From Novacetimonas maltaceti (GTDB lineage: Bacteria > Pseudomonadota > Alphaproteobacteria > Acetobacterales > Acetobacteraceae): 64,000 nucleotides of DNA. Location: the NCBI RefSeq assembly GCF_002906255.1, contig NZ_POTC01000008.1:1-64000 (forward strand). Reading direction: 5' to 3'. Shown one piece after another: positions 8,500 to 17,387 of this stretch. Position numbers and translations under genes: made by a program. How positions within the stretch are numbered: the stretch's first letter is position 1; each line of letters starts with the position of its first letter. The notes beneath the pieces are model-generated. The model had not been told where the DNA came from. It searched no databases and saw nothing but the letters and a program-made list of their open reading frames with translations.

Positions 8500-10296
8500 C
8501 TACAGGCCAAAGGCCTGCGTACGGACCATGCGGGCATAGACGCCGTCCTGACGCATCAGGTCATCATGGGTTCCGCGCTCCACCGCGCGCCCCTGCGCCA
8601 TCACGACCACAAGGTCGGCGGAGCGGATGGTCGACAGGCGATGGGCGACAACGATGGTCGTGCGCCCGCTGCGCAGGTGGGCAAGGGCCTGCTGCACCGT
8701 CGCCTCGCTCTCGCTGTCAAGCGCGCTTGTCGCCTCGTCCAGGAGCAGGATGCGCGGGTTGCGCAGCAGCGCGCGCGCCAGGGCGACACGCTGGCGCTGC
8801 CCGCCCGACAGACGCTGCCCCCCCGGCCCGACAAGCGTGCCGTACCCCTCCGGAAGGGCCATGATGAATTCATCCGCCGCCGCCGCGCGGGCCGCCGCAC
8901 GCACCTGCGCCTCATCCGCGTGGCGGTTGCCCATGCGGATATTCTCCCCCACCGACATGTCGAACAGAAGCGAGTCCTGGCTGACATAGGCGATGGCGTC
9001 ACGCAGGTCCGGCAGGATCAGGTTGCGCAGGTCCTCCCCATCCAGCACGATCCCCCCGCCCGAGACATCATGCAGGCGCGGCACAAGCGACAGGGCCGTG
9101 GACTTCCCCGCACCCGACGCCCCCACCAGCGCCACGGTCGTGCCGGGACGCGCGATGAAATCCAGCCCCGCCAGCCCCATCCGCCCGTCGGGATAGACAA
9201 AGGACACATTGTCGAAACGCAGGTCCCCACGTCCGGGGGGCAACGGGCGCGCATCGGGCGACTGGCGCACGGCGGCGGGTTCGTCGATGACCTGGAAGAC
9301 ACGCTGCAGCCCGGCCATGCCTTCCTGCAGCGCGACATTGAGCGTGCCCAGCGCCCGCAGCGGCCGCGCGGCCAGCAGCAGCGCCGCGACAAAACCGGAA
9401 AAATCCCCCAGCGTCGCGCCCCCCTGCGTCGCACGCCACCCGGCAAAGCCCAGCACCGCCGCCACCGCGACCCCGCCCAGCACCTCCAGCATCGGATCGA
9501 CGCGCGCGCGCCCCCGCGCAATGCGCAGCAGCCCCGCATGCAGCATGTCGAGGACATGGTTCGCGCGCTTCTGCTCCACCTCCTCCAGTCCGTAGACGCG
9601 GATGGTGCGTGCCTGCGCGAAACTTTCGGTCAGGAGTGCCGCCGTGCTGCCGGTCTGTTCATGCACGCCGCCCGATTCCCGGCGCAGGCGCTTGCCCAGC
9701 CTGCGCACCGGCATGGCGGCGATGGGATACAGCACGGCGGCGATCAGGCTGAGTTCCCAGTCCATGTAGAACATCGAGACGATCAGCCCGATGACCGTCA
9801 CCGCATCGCCCAGCGCATTGGTCGCGCGGATCAGGGCCTCGCGGATGGAGACGGCGTCGGTGGTGAAGCGCGCGGCCAGTTGGGCCGGGGCCTCCGCCTC
9901 GATGCGGGAGATGTCGGCATTGACCAGGTGGGCGAACATGCGTCCCTGCAGGCCACGGATGACCGACAGGACCAGTCCCTGCACCGCGACACTCTGCCAG
10001 TACTGGGAAATGGCCTTGGCCGTGGTGATCAGGACGACAAGGACCGGCACCTGGTACAGGATGCGCCGGTCCTGCGCCGCGAACATGTCGAGCGCACGCT
10101 GGATCACCAGCGGATAGAGTGCGCTGAAGATGGCCATCAGCGCCGTCAGGATCACCACGCCTGCGATGCGCAGGCGGTAATGGCTCAGATCCTCGCGCCA
10201 CAGGCGGCGCACAAGTCCGGCCAGCGGCGCCGGGGCATGCGGGTCTGGCTGCGCTTTTCCGGCGGCGCCGGGCCGCGTCGATCCAACAACGTTCAT
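8500..10296 (-). CDS. ABC exporter, fused permease and ATPase (MsbA/lipid A exporter-like)
   Basis: Half-transporter of 598 residues, active as a dimer in the inner membrane. The membrane domain covers about residues 35-320 with six expected helices. The nucleotide-binding domain follows, with Walker A GASGAGKST at 392-400, Q-loop Gln440, signature LSGGQ at 496-500, Walker B ILLLDE at 516-521 and the H-loop His in VAHRLS. The closest known types are MsbA-like flippases and multidrug exporters; the substrate is not readable from sequence. It is 84 bases downstream of the CCA enzyme on the same strand, a pairing seen in related alphaproteobacteria. Confidence 0.88.
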   Translation of the reverse strand: MNVVGSTRPGAAGKAQPDPHAPAPLAGLVRRLWREDLSHYRLRIAGVVILTALMAIFSALYPLVIQRALDMFAAQDRRILYQVPVLVVLITTAKAISQYWQSVAVQGLVLSVIRGLQGRMFAHLVNADISRIEAEAPAQLAARFTTDAVSIREALIRATNALGDAVTVIGLIVSMFYMDWELSLIAAVLYPIAAMPVRRLGKRLRRESGGVHEQTGSTAALLTESFAQARTIRVYGLEEVEQKRANHVLDMLHAGLLRIARGRARVDPMLEVLGGVAVAAVLGFAGWRATQGGATLGDFSGFVAALLLAARPLRALGTLNVALQEGMAGLQRVFQVIDEPAAVRQSPDARPLPPGRGDLRFDNVSFVYPDGRMGLAGLDFIARPGTTVALVGASGAGKSTALSLVPRLHDVSGGGIVLDGEDLRNLILPDLRDAIAYVSQDSLLFDMSVGENIRMGNRHADEAQVRAAARAAAADEFIMALPEGYGTLVGPGGQRLSGGQRQRVALARALLRNPRILLLDEATSALDSESEATVQQALAHLRSGRTTIVVAHRLSTIRSADLVVVMAQGRAVERGTHDDLMRQDGVYARMVRTQAFGL

Positions 10297-10380
10297 ACGG
10301 CCCTATAAACTCCCGCACGCCTGAAATGCAAAACTGATCCCCGCTTTCCTCATGACGCAGGCGTCCGGGCGCGCCGTGCC

Positions 10381-11607
10381 TCAGCCCGCGAGCACCTGAC
10401 GCAGGTGCCCAAGGCAGGCGGCGCGCCCGGCGGCACATCCCCCCGCCAGCCACCACTGGCGCACCTGCTCCAGCACCTCTCCCACACGGGGGCCGGGCGT
10501 GCATCCCGCCGCCACCACGTCACGTCCCGCCAATGGAAACACCGGACGCGGGGTGCGGGCAATGACATCGCGCAGGGCATCCCACCGGGCATCGGGCTGC
10601 CCGAGTTCCTCCGCCTGGCGCAGCCATGCGCGCGCGATCAGGATGTCCGCCGGGTCCGCGGCCAGCATGCGCGCGATGTCATGCGCCGTCATGCCCGGAT
10701 GCGGGGCCGCCCCGCCCTGCACCGCCAGCACGAAGCGCGCGTCCGCGCGCGACAGGCGAAGGCGTTGGGCGATCCCCCCCATATCCCCCGCGAACAGCGC
10801 GGCACAGCGCAGCAGCGCATCCACCGGCGCATCGCACGCCAGAAGCCGGCCAAGCCGCGACAGGTCATACCCTTCGGGCAGGATGCGCCCAAGGACACCC
10901 GCATGTTCCATCAGCGCCAGCGTCTGCGCCACCCTTGGCCCGGCAAGGATACGGCGCAGTTCGGACCATATCCGCTCGACCGACAGGTGATCGACCATGG
11001 GGGCAAGCGCGGTGGCCGCCGCCATGGCCTGCGCATCGGGCACGTCGCCACCGTAACGGGCATTGAAGCGGAAAAAGCGCAGGACCCGCAGCGCGTCCTC
11101 CGTAATGCGCGCACGCGCGTCCCCCACGAAGCGCACGCATCCGGCGGCAAGGTCCGCCCGCCCGCCAAACGGGTCATGCACGACGCCCGCGCGGTCACAG
11201 GACATGGCGTTGATGGTGAAATCACGCCGTGCCGCGTCCTCGCGCCAGTCATCGGTCCATGCCACCTGCGCGTGGCGGCCATCGGTCCGCACGTCGCGGC
11301 GCAGGGTCGTGATTTCGTGCGGCAGGCCGTCGATCACCGCCGTCACCGTCCCATGCGCCAGTCCCGTCGGCACCACCTTCACCCCCGCCGCGCGCAGGCG
11401 TTCCATCACGTCCTGCGGGGGCACGGCCGTGGCAAGGTCGATGTCCGTCACCGCGCGCCCGCACAGCAGGTCGCGCACCGCCCCGCCCACCAACCGCGCA
11501 TCGGGCAGCACGTCCCATATCCGCGCCAGTGCCGCGACCGCGTCCGGCCGCGTGCGGTACAGCAGTCCCAGCGGTCCGGTGGCGGCCGGGGCGGGCAGGT
11601 CGCTCAT
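10381..11607 (-). CDS. cca: CCA tRNA nucleotidyltransferase / poly(A) polymerase family protein
   Basis: Adds or repairs the 3' CCA end of tRNAs in the cytoplasm (class II nucleotidyltransferase). Residues 41-48 read GGAVRDLL and the catalytic carboxylates are Asp55 and Asp57 in TDIDLAT. RRDFTINAM at about 127-135 and the RNA/ATP-binding segment EDALRVLRFFRFNARYGG follow. The 408-residue length is usual for alphaproteobacteria. A poly(A) polymerase role cannot be excluded from sequence alone. Neighbouring DUF1285 and MoxR genes match the typical alphaproteobacterial context. Confidence 0.9.
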   Translation of the reverse strand: MSDLPAPAATGPLGLLYRTRPDAVAALARIWDVLPDARLVGGAVRDLLCGRAVTDIDLATAVPPQDVMERLRAAGVKVVPTGLAHGTVTAVIDGLPHEITTLRRDVRTDGRHAQVAWTDDWREDAARRDFTINAMSCDRAGVVHDPFGGRADLAAGCVRFVGDARARITEDALRVLRFFRFNARYGGDVPDAQAMAAATALAPMVDHLSVERIWSELRRILAGPRVAQTLALMEHAGVLGRILPEGYDLSRLGRLLACDAPVDALLRCAALFAGDMGGIAQRLRLSRADARFVLAVQGGAAPHPGMTAHDIARMLAADPADILIARAWLRQAEELGQPDARWDALRDVIARTPRPVFPLAGRDVVAAGCTPGPRVGEVLEQVRQWWLAGGCAAGRAACLGHLRQVLAG

Positions 11608-11656
11608 GGCCCGGCACCCGTCACGGGCGCGCCATCATCCGGGGATGCCATCATCG

Positions 11657-12379
11657 TCAATCACGGCATTCCTCCCCATCGCGGCACGAAGGCAGGCGGG
11701 CAAGGGGAAAGAAGACATTGCGGCTCCATACCCCAAGGCAGGGCACCCCACGGCAATGTCCCGGCACCGCAAGCGCCGCGAGTTCGTAATAGACGGGGCG
11801 GGACACGCGCGCCTCGACCGGCAGGTCGCCATCGCCGGCACGCACCTCGATATACGGGACGGCCCCGCCCCCCTCCTCGTCACAGGGGCGGTCCCAGTCG
11901 GCACGAATCGGATGTTCCGGCCCGGCGCAGATCACCTGGTCCACGTTGGTACGAAAGGAGAGGACCTGATCGCGCCCGCAGCCGCACCATTCAAGGGCGA
12001 CGGCGACAAAGGGCGCGTCCTCCACCTCGATCGTGCCGGATTCCACGGGGGTCTGCAGCCGGAACACCCCCGCCGCATCGCGCCGCAACGTCCCGGCGAA
12101 CAGGCAGATCATCGGTTTGCGCGTAATGGGCGACCCACGATACAGCCACGTCCCGTCGCGACGTATCCGGAAAGGCAGCGCCCCGCATATCGTCCCCGAC
12201 GCCGTCCGCGCCGCGCCCATGGCATATCCCTGCCCTTGCGCAGGCATGGCCGGGGCGGCATCGTGCCCCTGCCGTGCGGTGTCGGGCTGTCCGACAGCGG
12301 GGCGTCCAGCGGTGGGGCGCATGCCGCCGAATGTGACTCTCGTCTCGAAATCGTCCGTCAAGTGCGTTAACCCGAACAT
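11657..12379 (-). CDS. DUF1285 family protein
   Basis: Conserved protein of unknown biochemical role, found with MoxR and cca genes in alphaproteobacteria. Recognised by CGALPFRIRRDGTWLYRGSPI, RKPMICLFAGTLRRD, the block TPVESGTIEVEDAPFVAV, FRTNVDQVI, SRPVYYELA and the closing GVWSRNVFFPL. The ATG at 12379 gives 240 residues with a poorly conserved N-terminal 70; later ATGs (for example near 12322) would also keep the conserved domain. The open frame continues upstream across moxR but only as its antisense shadow. It diverges from moxR with a 75-base spacer. Confidence 0.85.
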   Translation of the reverse strand: MFGLTHLTDDFETRVTFGGMRPTAGRPAVGQPDTARQGHDAAPAMPAQGQGYAMGAARTASGTICGALPFRIRRDGTWLYRGSPITRKPMICLFAGTLRRDAAGVFRLQTPVESGTIEVEDAPFVAVALEWCGCGRDQVLSFRTNVDQVICAGPEHPIRADWDRPCDEEGGGAVPYIEVRAGDGDLPVEARVSRPVYYELAALAVPGHCRGVPCLGVWSRNVFFPLARLPSCRDGEECRD

Positions 12380-12454
12380 TATGAAACCTTGCTCCACCTG
12401 ATATAGGGAGCAACCCCGGCTTGATGAAACCCCCGGACGTGTCAGACTGAAGGA

Positions 12455-13504
12455 ATGATGACCTCCGATGCCTTTTCCCCCTCCCGCGCGGAGCCTGCGA
12501 GCATGACGATATCCTCCCCCCCTGATGCCACACAGGCCGCGGCGATGGCCGACGCGACCTCCGCGCGGCTGCACGCCGCCCGCGCGGAGGTCGGGAAGGT
12601 CATCCTGGGACAGAATCGCGTGATCGACCTGGCCCTGACCTCCATCCTCGCGGGGGGGCATGCGCTTCTGGTGGGCGCGCCGGGACTGGGCAAGACGCTG
12701 CTGGTCACGACGCTTGGCCGGGTGCTGGGGCTTGATGCGCGCAGGGTGCAGTTCACGCCCGACCTGATGCCGTCGGACATCCTCGGCAGTGAAATCCTTG
12801 ACGAGGACGCGCAGGGCCGGCGCAGCTTCCGCTTTGTCGCGGGGCCGGTCTTCTGCCAGTTGCTGATGGCTGACGAGATCAACCGCGCCAGCCCGCGCAC
12901 GCAGTCGGCGCTGCTGCAGGCGATGCAGGAACACCATGTCGCGATCGCGGGCACCGACCATGCCCTGCCGCGCCCGTTCCATGTGCTGGCAACGCAGAAC
13001 CCGATCGAGCAGGAAGGCACCTATCCCCTGCCGGAGGCGCAGCTTGACCGCTTCATGATGCAGATCCTGCTCGATTTCCCCGACAGCGCGTCCGAACGCG
13101 CCATGCTGCTGGCGACCACCGGCGCGACGCAGGCCACTGCTGACCCGGTCATGAGCGCGGATGACGTCATCGCGGCACAGCAGGTCGTGCGCGCCCTGCC
13201 CACGGGGGAAAAGGTGGTGGACGCCATCGTCCGCCTGGTGCGCGAGGCACGGCCCGAAACCACCACCGACCCCACCATCCGCGAGACCGTGGCCTGGGGG
13301 CCCGGCCCGCGCGCGGCGCAGGCGCTGATGCTGGCGACGCGGGCGCGCGCGCTGCTTGACGGGCGGCTGTCGCCCACGCTTGATGACGTGGCGGCGCTGG
13401 CGCGGCCCGTGCTGGCGCACCGCATGGCCCTGACCTTTACCGCCCGGGCCGAGAACCTGAAGCTGGAGCAGTTGATCGACGGGCTGCTTGGGCATCTAGG
13501 CTGA
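12455..13504 (+). CDS. MoxR-family AAA ATPase
   Basis: AAA+ ATPase of the MoxR type, which acts as a chaperone for proteins with von Willebrand A domains encoded next to it. Walker A GAPGLGKT is at residues 74-81 and Walker B LLMADEIN near 132-139; the ATQNPIEQEGTYPLPEAQLDRF sensor block is split here as ATQNPIEQ followed by LPEAQLDRF. Start choice is open: ATG 12455/12458 has AAGGA unusually close, and ATG 12503 has GGAG at a better distance. It leads a tight four-gene operon. Confidence 0.93.
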   Translation: MMTSDAFSPSRAEPASMTISSPPDATQAAAMADATSARLHAARAEVGKVILGQNRVIDLALTSILAGGHALLVGAPGLGKTLLVTTLGRVLGLDARRVQFTPDLMPSDILGSEILDEDAQGRRSFRFVAGPVFCQLLMADEINRASPRTQSALLQAMQEHHVAIAGTDHALPRPFHVLATQNPIEQEGTYPLPEAQLDRFMMQILLDFPDSASERAMLLATTGATQATADPVMSADDVIAAQQVVRALPTGEKVVDAIVRLVREARPETTTDPTIRETVAWGPGPRAAQALMLATRARALLDGRLSPTLDDVAALARPVLAHRMALTFTARAENLKLEQLIDGLLGHLG

Positions 13505-13512
13505 CATGGGCC

Positions 13513-14532
13513 GTGGCTGAGCGCATGCCCGTGCCCGCTTTCCTCCGGCGCCTTTTTTCGCGTGCCGCGGACGCACGTCCCGCCGCCGGGGCGGCCACAC
13601 CCACCGGCACGTCCCGGCCGGTCTCCGCGCAGGAGGGGCCGGCGCTGGCGCAGGCCCTTGCCGCGCGGATGCCCGCCCTGATCCTCACGGCGCAGAAGAT
13701 CGCCCTGACAGTGCAGCAGGGCAGCCATGCCCGCCGCCGCGCGGGGACGGGGGAAAATTTCTGGCAATACCGCCCCGCCCAGCCGGGAGAGGCCGCATCG
13801 CGCATCGACTGGCGGCAGTCCGCGCGCGGCGACCGCCCCTTCGTGCGGGAGAATGAGGCGCAGTCATCACAGACTATTTTCATCTGGTGCGATAACAGCC
13901 CGTCCATGGGCTGGCATTCCTCCGCCGCGGTGCCAGCCAAGGCGGAACGCGCGCTGCTGCTGGCGCTGGCGCTGGCGGCGATCCTGCTGCGGCAGGGGGA
14001 ACGCGTGCGTCTGCTGGGCGCGGATGGCGGCACGGTCGCGGCCATTTCGGGCAAGGGCGCGCTGGAACGCATGGCGACATTGCTGATCGATGCGATGCGC
14101 CACCCCTCCCCGCCCGCGACCCTGCCGCATGTGGGGCAACTGGCGCGCAACGGGCGGCTGGTCCTGCTGGGCGACGGACTGTATGACCCGGCCGCATTTT
14201 CGGGCCTGCTGCGCGCGGCGCTGGCGCGGCAGGTGCGCACCAGCCTGATCGAGGTGATCGACCCGGCGGAACGCGACCTGCCCTATGCCGGGCGCACGCG
14301 CTTCATGGGGCTGGAGGACGAGGCCCCGCTGACGCTGTCCGCCGGGGGCGACCTGCGCGCGGCCTACCGCACGGCATTCGCACGACACCAGCAGCAGCTT
14401 TCGGACCTGTGCCGCGCGGGCGGGAACGCCATGATCGTCCATACCACGGATGAACCACCCGAACGCGCCCTGCTGGCGCTGCACATGCAGCTTGCCGCGG
14501 CACACCAGGGCAGCGGGGGAGCACGCGCATGA
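13513..14532 (+). CDS. DUF58 domain protein
   Basis: Partner of MoxR ATPases; cytoplasmic or membrane-associated. The family core EFWQYRPAQPGE-like stretch appears as ENFWQYRPAQPGEAASRIDWRQSARGD, here quoted only by its ends. A MIDAS-like DNSPSM lies just after, which suggests a vWA-type metal site. The start is GTG 13513, eight bases after the moxR stop; ATG 13525 is an alternative. The last codons overlap the next gene (ATGA). Confidence 0.88.
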   Translation: MAERMPVPAFLRRLFSRAADARPAAGAATPTGTSRPVSAQEGPALAQALAARMPALILTAQKIALTVQQGSHARRRAGTGENFWQYRPAQPGEAASRIDWRQSARGDRPFVRENEAQSSQTIFIWCDNSPSMGWHSSAAVPAKAERALLLALALAAILLRQGERVRLLGADGGTVAAISGKGALERMATLLIDAMRHPSPPATLPHVGQLARNGRLVLLGDGLYDPAAFSGLLRAALARQVRTSLIEVIDPAERDLPYAGRTRFMGLEDEAPLTLSAGGDLRAAYRTAFARHQQQLSDLCRAGGNAMIVHTTDEPPERALLALHMQLAAAHQGSGGARA

Positions 14533-17387
14533 TCCTGACGACACCATGGGTCCTGTGGGCGCTTGCGGCACTGCCGGTGGTCTGGCTGCTGCTGCGCGCG
14601 CTGCCGCCGCGCCCGCGTGAACAGGCATTCCCCCCCATCGCCATCCTGCGCGGACTGGGCGCGCGCAATGACGACGTGGCCCGCGCGCCGCCATGGCTGC
14701 TGGTCCTGCGCTGCCTGGCGGTGGCGCTTGTCATCGCGGCCTGCGCGCAGCCCTTCATCACGCGCGATCGCGCGGGCATCACCACCACGGCCGATACGCT
14801 GCTGGTGATCGACAATGGCTGGGCCGCCGCGCCCGGCTGGACCGAACGCCTGCGCGCGGTGGACAGCATCCTGCAACGCCTCTCCCGCAATGGCCACGCG
14901 GTGCGCCTGCTGCTGACGGCGCCGCCTGCCGGGAACGAACCTGTGCGGGTCAGCGAGGCGCAGGACCCCGCCATCATGCGCACGATGCTCGACCCCACCG
15001 AGGCACAGCCATGGGGCGTGGACCGCCATGCCGCCGCCACGGCACTGCAGGCGCTGGCGCAGGGGGGGTGGCACGGGCCGGTGCTCTATCTGGCCGACGG
15101 GCTGGCGACGCCTGACGACGCGGCCTTCGCCACGGCGCTGCGCGCGGTGGGGCCGGTGCGCGACCTGCGCCTGCCGGATGCGGACATCGTGACACTCGCC
15201 CCCGGCCATAACGGGAGCGAGGCGCTCGACCTGCGGCTGCGCACGGTCCCCCGCCCCACCCTGCGTGAACTGGCGGTGCGGGCGCAGACCCTCGACAACA
15301 GCACGCTGCAGGTCGTGCATGTGACCCTGCCCCCCGATGCGCGGCAGGCCGACGTGCGGCTGAACCTGCCGGTCGAACTGCGCAACCAGCTGGACCATGT
15401 GGATGTCGATGCCATCAGCGGCCCCGCCAGCGTGCGGCTGCTTGACGAAAATGACCGCAGGCGGCCCGTGGGCCTGATTTCGGGCAATGCGTCGGATACG
15501 CCCCTGATGGGCAGCCTGTTCTACCTGCGCCGCGCACTGGCGCCGGGGGCCGAACTGCGTGAAGGCTCGCTCGACAGCCTGCTGGCCCGGCCCCTGTCCA
15601 TCCTGATCGCGCCTGACGGCACGCTGGGCAGCCCCGATGCCCGCCACAAGGTCGAGGACTGGGTGCGCAGGGGGGGCACGCTGATCCGCTTTGCCGGCCC
15701 GCTGCTGGTGCAGGCCGCCGGTGGGCCGGGGCTTGCGAACCCCACCCTCCCCGCGCCTGGCGCCGAACGGCCGGGCGCGAACACGCCTGCCCCCGATGCG
15801 CTGCTGCCGGTGCAGTTGATGGACGGGGAGCGCGTGCTGGGTGGCGCGATGTCATGGAGCAGGCCGGAACACCTTGCCCCCTTTGACGCGCAATCCCCGT
15901 TCCACGACCTGCCGGTGCCCGGCGATGTCACGGTATCCAGGCAGGTGCTGGCCCGGCCATCGGCCGACCTTGATACCCATACATGGGCGCGGCTGACGGA
16001 CGGGACGCCGCTGGTGACCCATGCGGCACTGGGGGCGGGACAGGTCGTGCTGTTCCATGTCACCAGCACGGCGGACTGGTCCAACCTGCCGCTGTCGGGG
16101 CTGTTTGTCGGCATGCTCCAGCGGCTTGGCGAACGCGCGATGGGGATCGAGACCCCGGCGGACCAGAGCCTGCTTTCGCCTTACCTGACGCTGGACGGCG
16201 CGGGGGTCGAAGGGCCGCCGCCCGCGGGTGCGCAGGCCGTGCGCGCCGATGCGTTCGGGCATATCGCGGTCTCGGCCACGCACCCGCCGGGCCTGTACGG
16301 CCCGCGCGCATCGCGCCGGGCGCTGAACGTGGGGGACGAGGCCGGGGAGATGCTGCCGCAAAGCCCGATCGGCACGGCCATGGACCTGCGTGGGCAGGCG
16401 CCCGACATCGCCCTTGGCCCGGTCCTTGCCGTGCTGGGGCTGGCGCTGATCCTTGTGGACGGGATCGTGGCGATCCTGCTGCGTTCGAGCGCGGGGCGCG
16501 GGGCCGGGCGGCTTTCGGGGCGCATGACGATGCTGGTCCTGGCGGTGGCAGGCGCGGCGCTGGCGTTCCCCAACCGGGCGCCGGCACAGGACGCGCCGCC
16601 CCCCGCGCGGGCAGGCAGCGAGCACCCGAACGACACGTCCGCCGTGCCGGGCGCGGCGCTGGAGACGCGGTTGGGCTACATCGTCACCAACCATGAAGAT
16701 ATCGACACCGTATCGCGCGAGGGGCTGCAGGGCCTGTCGGATTACGTCAATGCCCGGACCTCCGCCGTGCTGGGCCATCCCGATGCGCTGGTGCCCGAAC
16801 GCGATGACCTGTCCTATTATCCCATGATCTACTGGCCGGTGACGGCGGACGCCACGACCACACCCGCGCGCACGGCGGCGCTGAACGCGTATATGCGCCA
16901 TGGGGGCATCCTGATGATCGACACGCAGGGGCAGGACCCGGCCACGGCGCAGGGCGACAAGGCGGACAATGGCGATGACAGCTTCACCGGCTCCGCCCCC
17001 GGCACGGCGGCGGCGCTGCGGCGCATGACGGCGGGGCTCGACATCCCGCCGCTGATGAAGCTCGATGACCATCACGTGCTGACACATACGTTCTACCTGC
17101 TGCATGATTTCCCGGGCCGTTATGACGGGATGCCCGTCTGGGTGGCGCAGGAAGGCGACAGCACCAATGATGGCGTCAGCCCCGTCATCATCGGCAGCAA
17201 TGACTGGGCGCATGCCTGGGCGGTGGACGACAGCGGCAACACGCCCTATGCCACCATCCCCGACGGGACGGAGCAGCGCACGCTGGCCTACCGCTTTGGC
17301 GTCAATGCCGTGCTGTATGCCCTGACGGGGAACTACAAGGCCGACCAGGTCCATGTCCCGGCCCTGCTGAAACGCCTGGGGGAATGA
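14529..17387 (+). CDS. BatA-like N-terminal / DUF4159 membrane protein
   Basis: Large inner-membrane protein of 952 residues. The N-terminus has the aerotolerance-regulator (BatA) pattern of two helices: LWALAALPVVWLLLRAL at about 9-25 and a second near 57-75. A vWA-like domain follows in which the metal motif is degraded (LLVIDNGWAA has no DxSxS). Further helices lie at about 635-690, then a C-terminal DUF4159 domain beginning LETRLGYIVTNH and containing GGILMIDTQGQD and HVLTHTFYLLHDFPG. Start and stop overlap both neighbours by four bases, so all four proteins are probably made together. Likely part of an envelope complex; the exact role is unknown. Confidence 0.85.
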   Translation: MILTTPWVLWALAALPVVWLLLRALPPRPREQAFPPIAILRGLGARNDDVARAPPWLLVLRCLAVALVIAACAQPFITRDRAGITTTADTLLVIDNGWAAAPGWTERLRAVDSILQRLSRNGHAVRLLLTAPPAGNEPVRVSEAQDPAIMRTMLDPTEAQPWGVDRHAAATALQALAQGGWHGPVLYLADGLATPDDAAFATALRAVGPVRDLRLPDADIVTLAPGHNGSEALDLRLRTVPRPTLRELAVRAQTLDNSTLQVVHVTLPPDARQADVRLNLPVELRNQLDHVDVDAISGPASVRLLDENDRRRPVGLISGNASDTPLMGSLFYLRRALAPGAELREGSLDSLLARPLSILIAPDGTLGSPDARHKVEDWVRRGGTLIRFAGPLLVQAAGGPGLANPTLPAPGAERPGANTPAPDALLPVQLMDGERVLGGAMSWSRPEHLAPFDAQSPFHDLPVPGDVTVSRQVLARPSADLDTHTWARLTDGTPLVTHAALGAGQVVLFHVTSTADWSNLPLSGLFVGMLQRLGERAMGIETPADQSLLSPYLTLDGAGVEGPPPAGAQAVRADAFGHIAVSATHPPGLYGPRASRRALNVGDEAGEMLPQSPIGTAMDLRGQAPDIALGPVLAVLGLALILVDGIVAILLRSSAGRGAGRLSGRMTMLVLAVAGAALAFPNRAPAQDAPPPARAGSEHPNDTSAVPGAALETRLGYIVTNHEDIDTVSREGLQGLSDYVNARTSAVLGHPDALVPERDDLSYYPMIYWPVTADATTTPARTAALNAYMRHGGILMIDTQGQDPATAQGDKADNGDDSFTGSAPGTAAALRRMTAGLDIPPLMKLDDHHVLTHTFYLLHDFPGRYDGMPVWVAQEGDSTNDGVSPVIIGSNDWAHAWAVDDSGNTPYATIPDGTEQRTLAYRFGVNAVLYALTGNYKADQVHVPALLKRLGE

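Noticed and set aside
8446-10308. 620-codon open frame opposite the ABC exporter
   Set aside because: Antisense shadow; very rich in Arg, Gln and His with no domain.
12380-13495. Upstream extension of the DUF1285 frame to 612 residues
   Set aside because: The extra part lies fully antisense to moxR and has no similarity to anything I recognise; DUF1285 starts at 12379.
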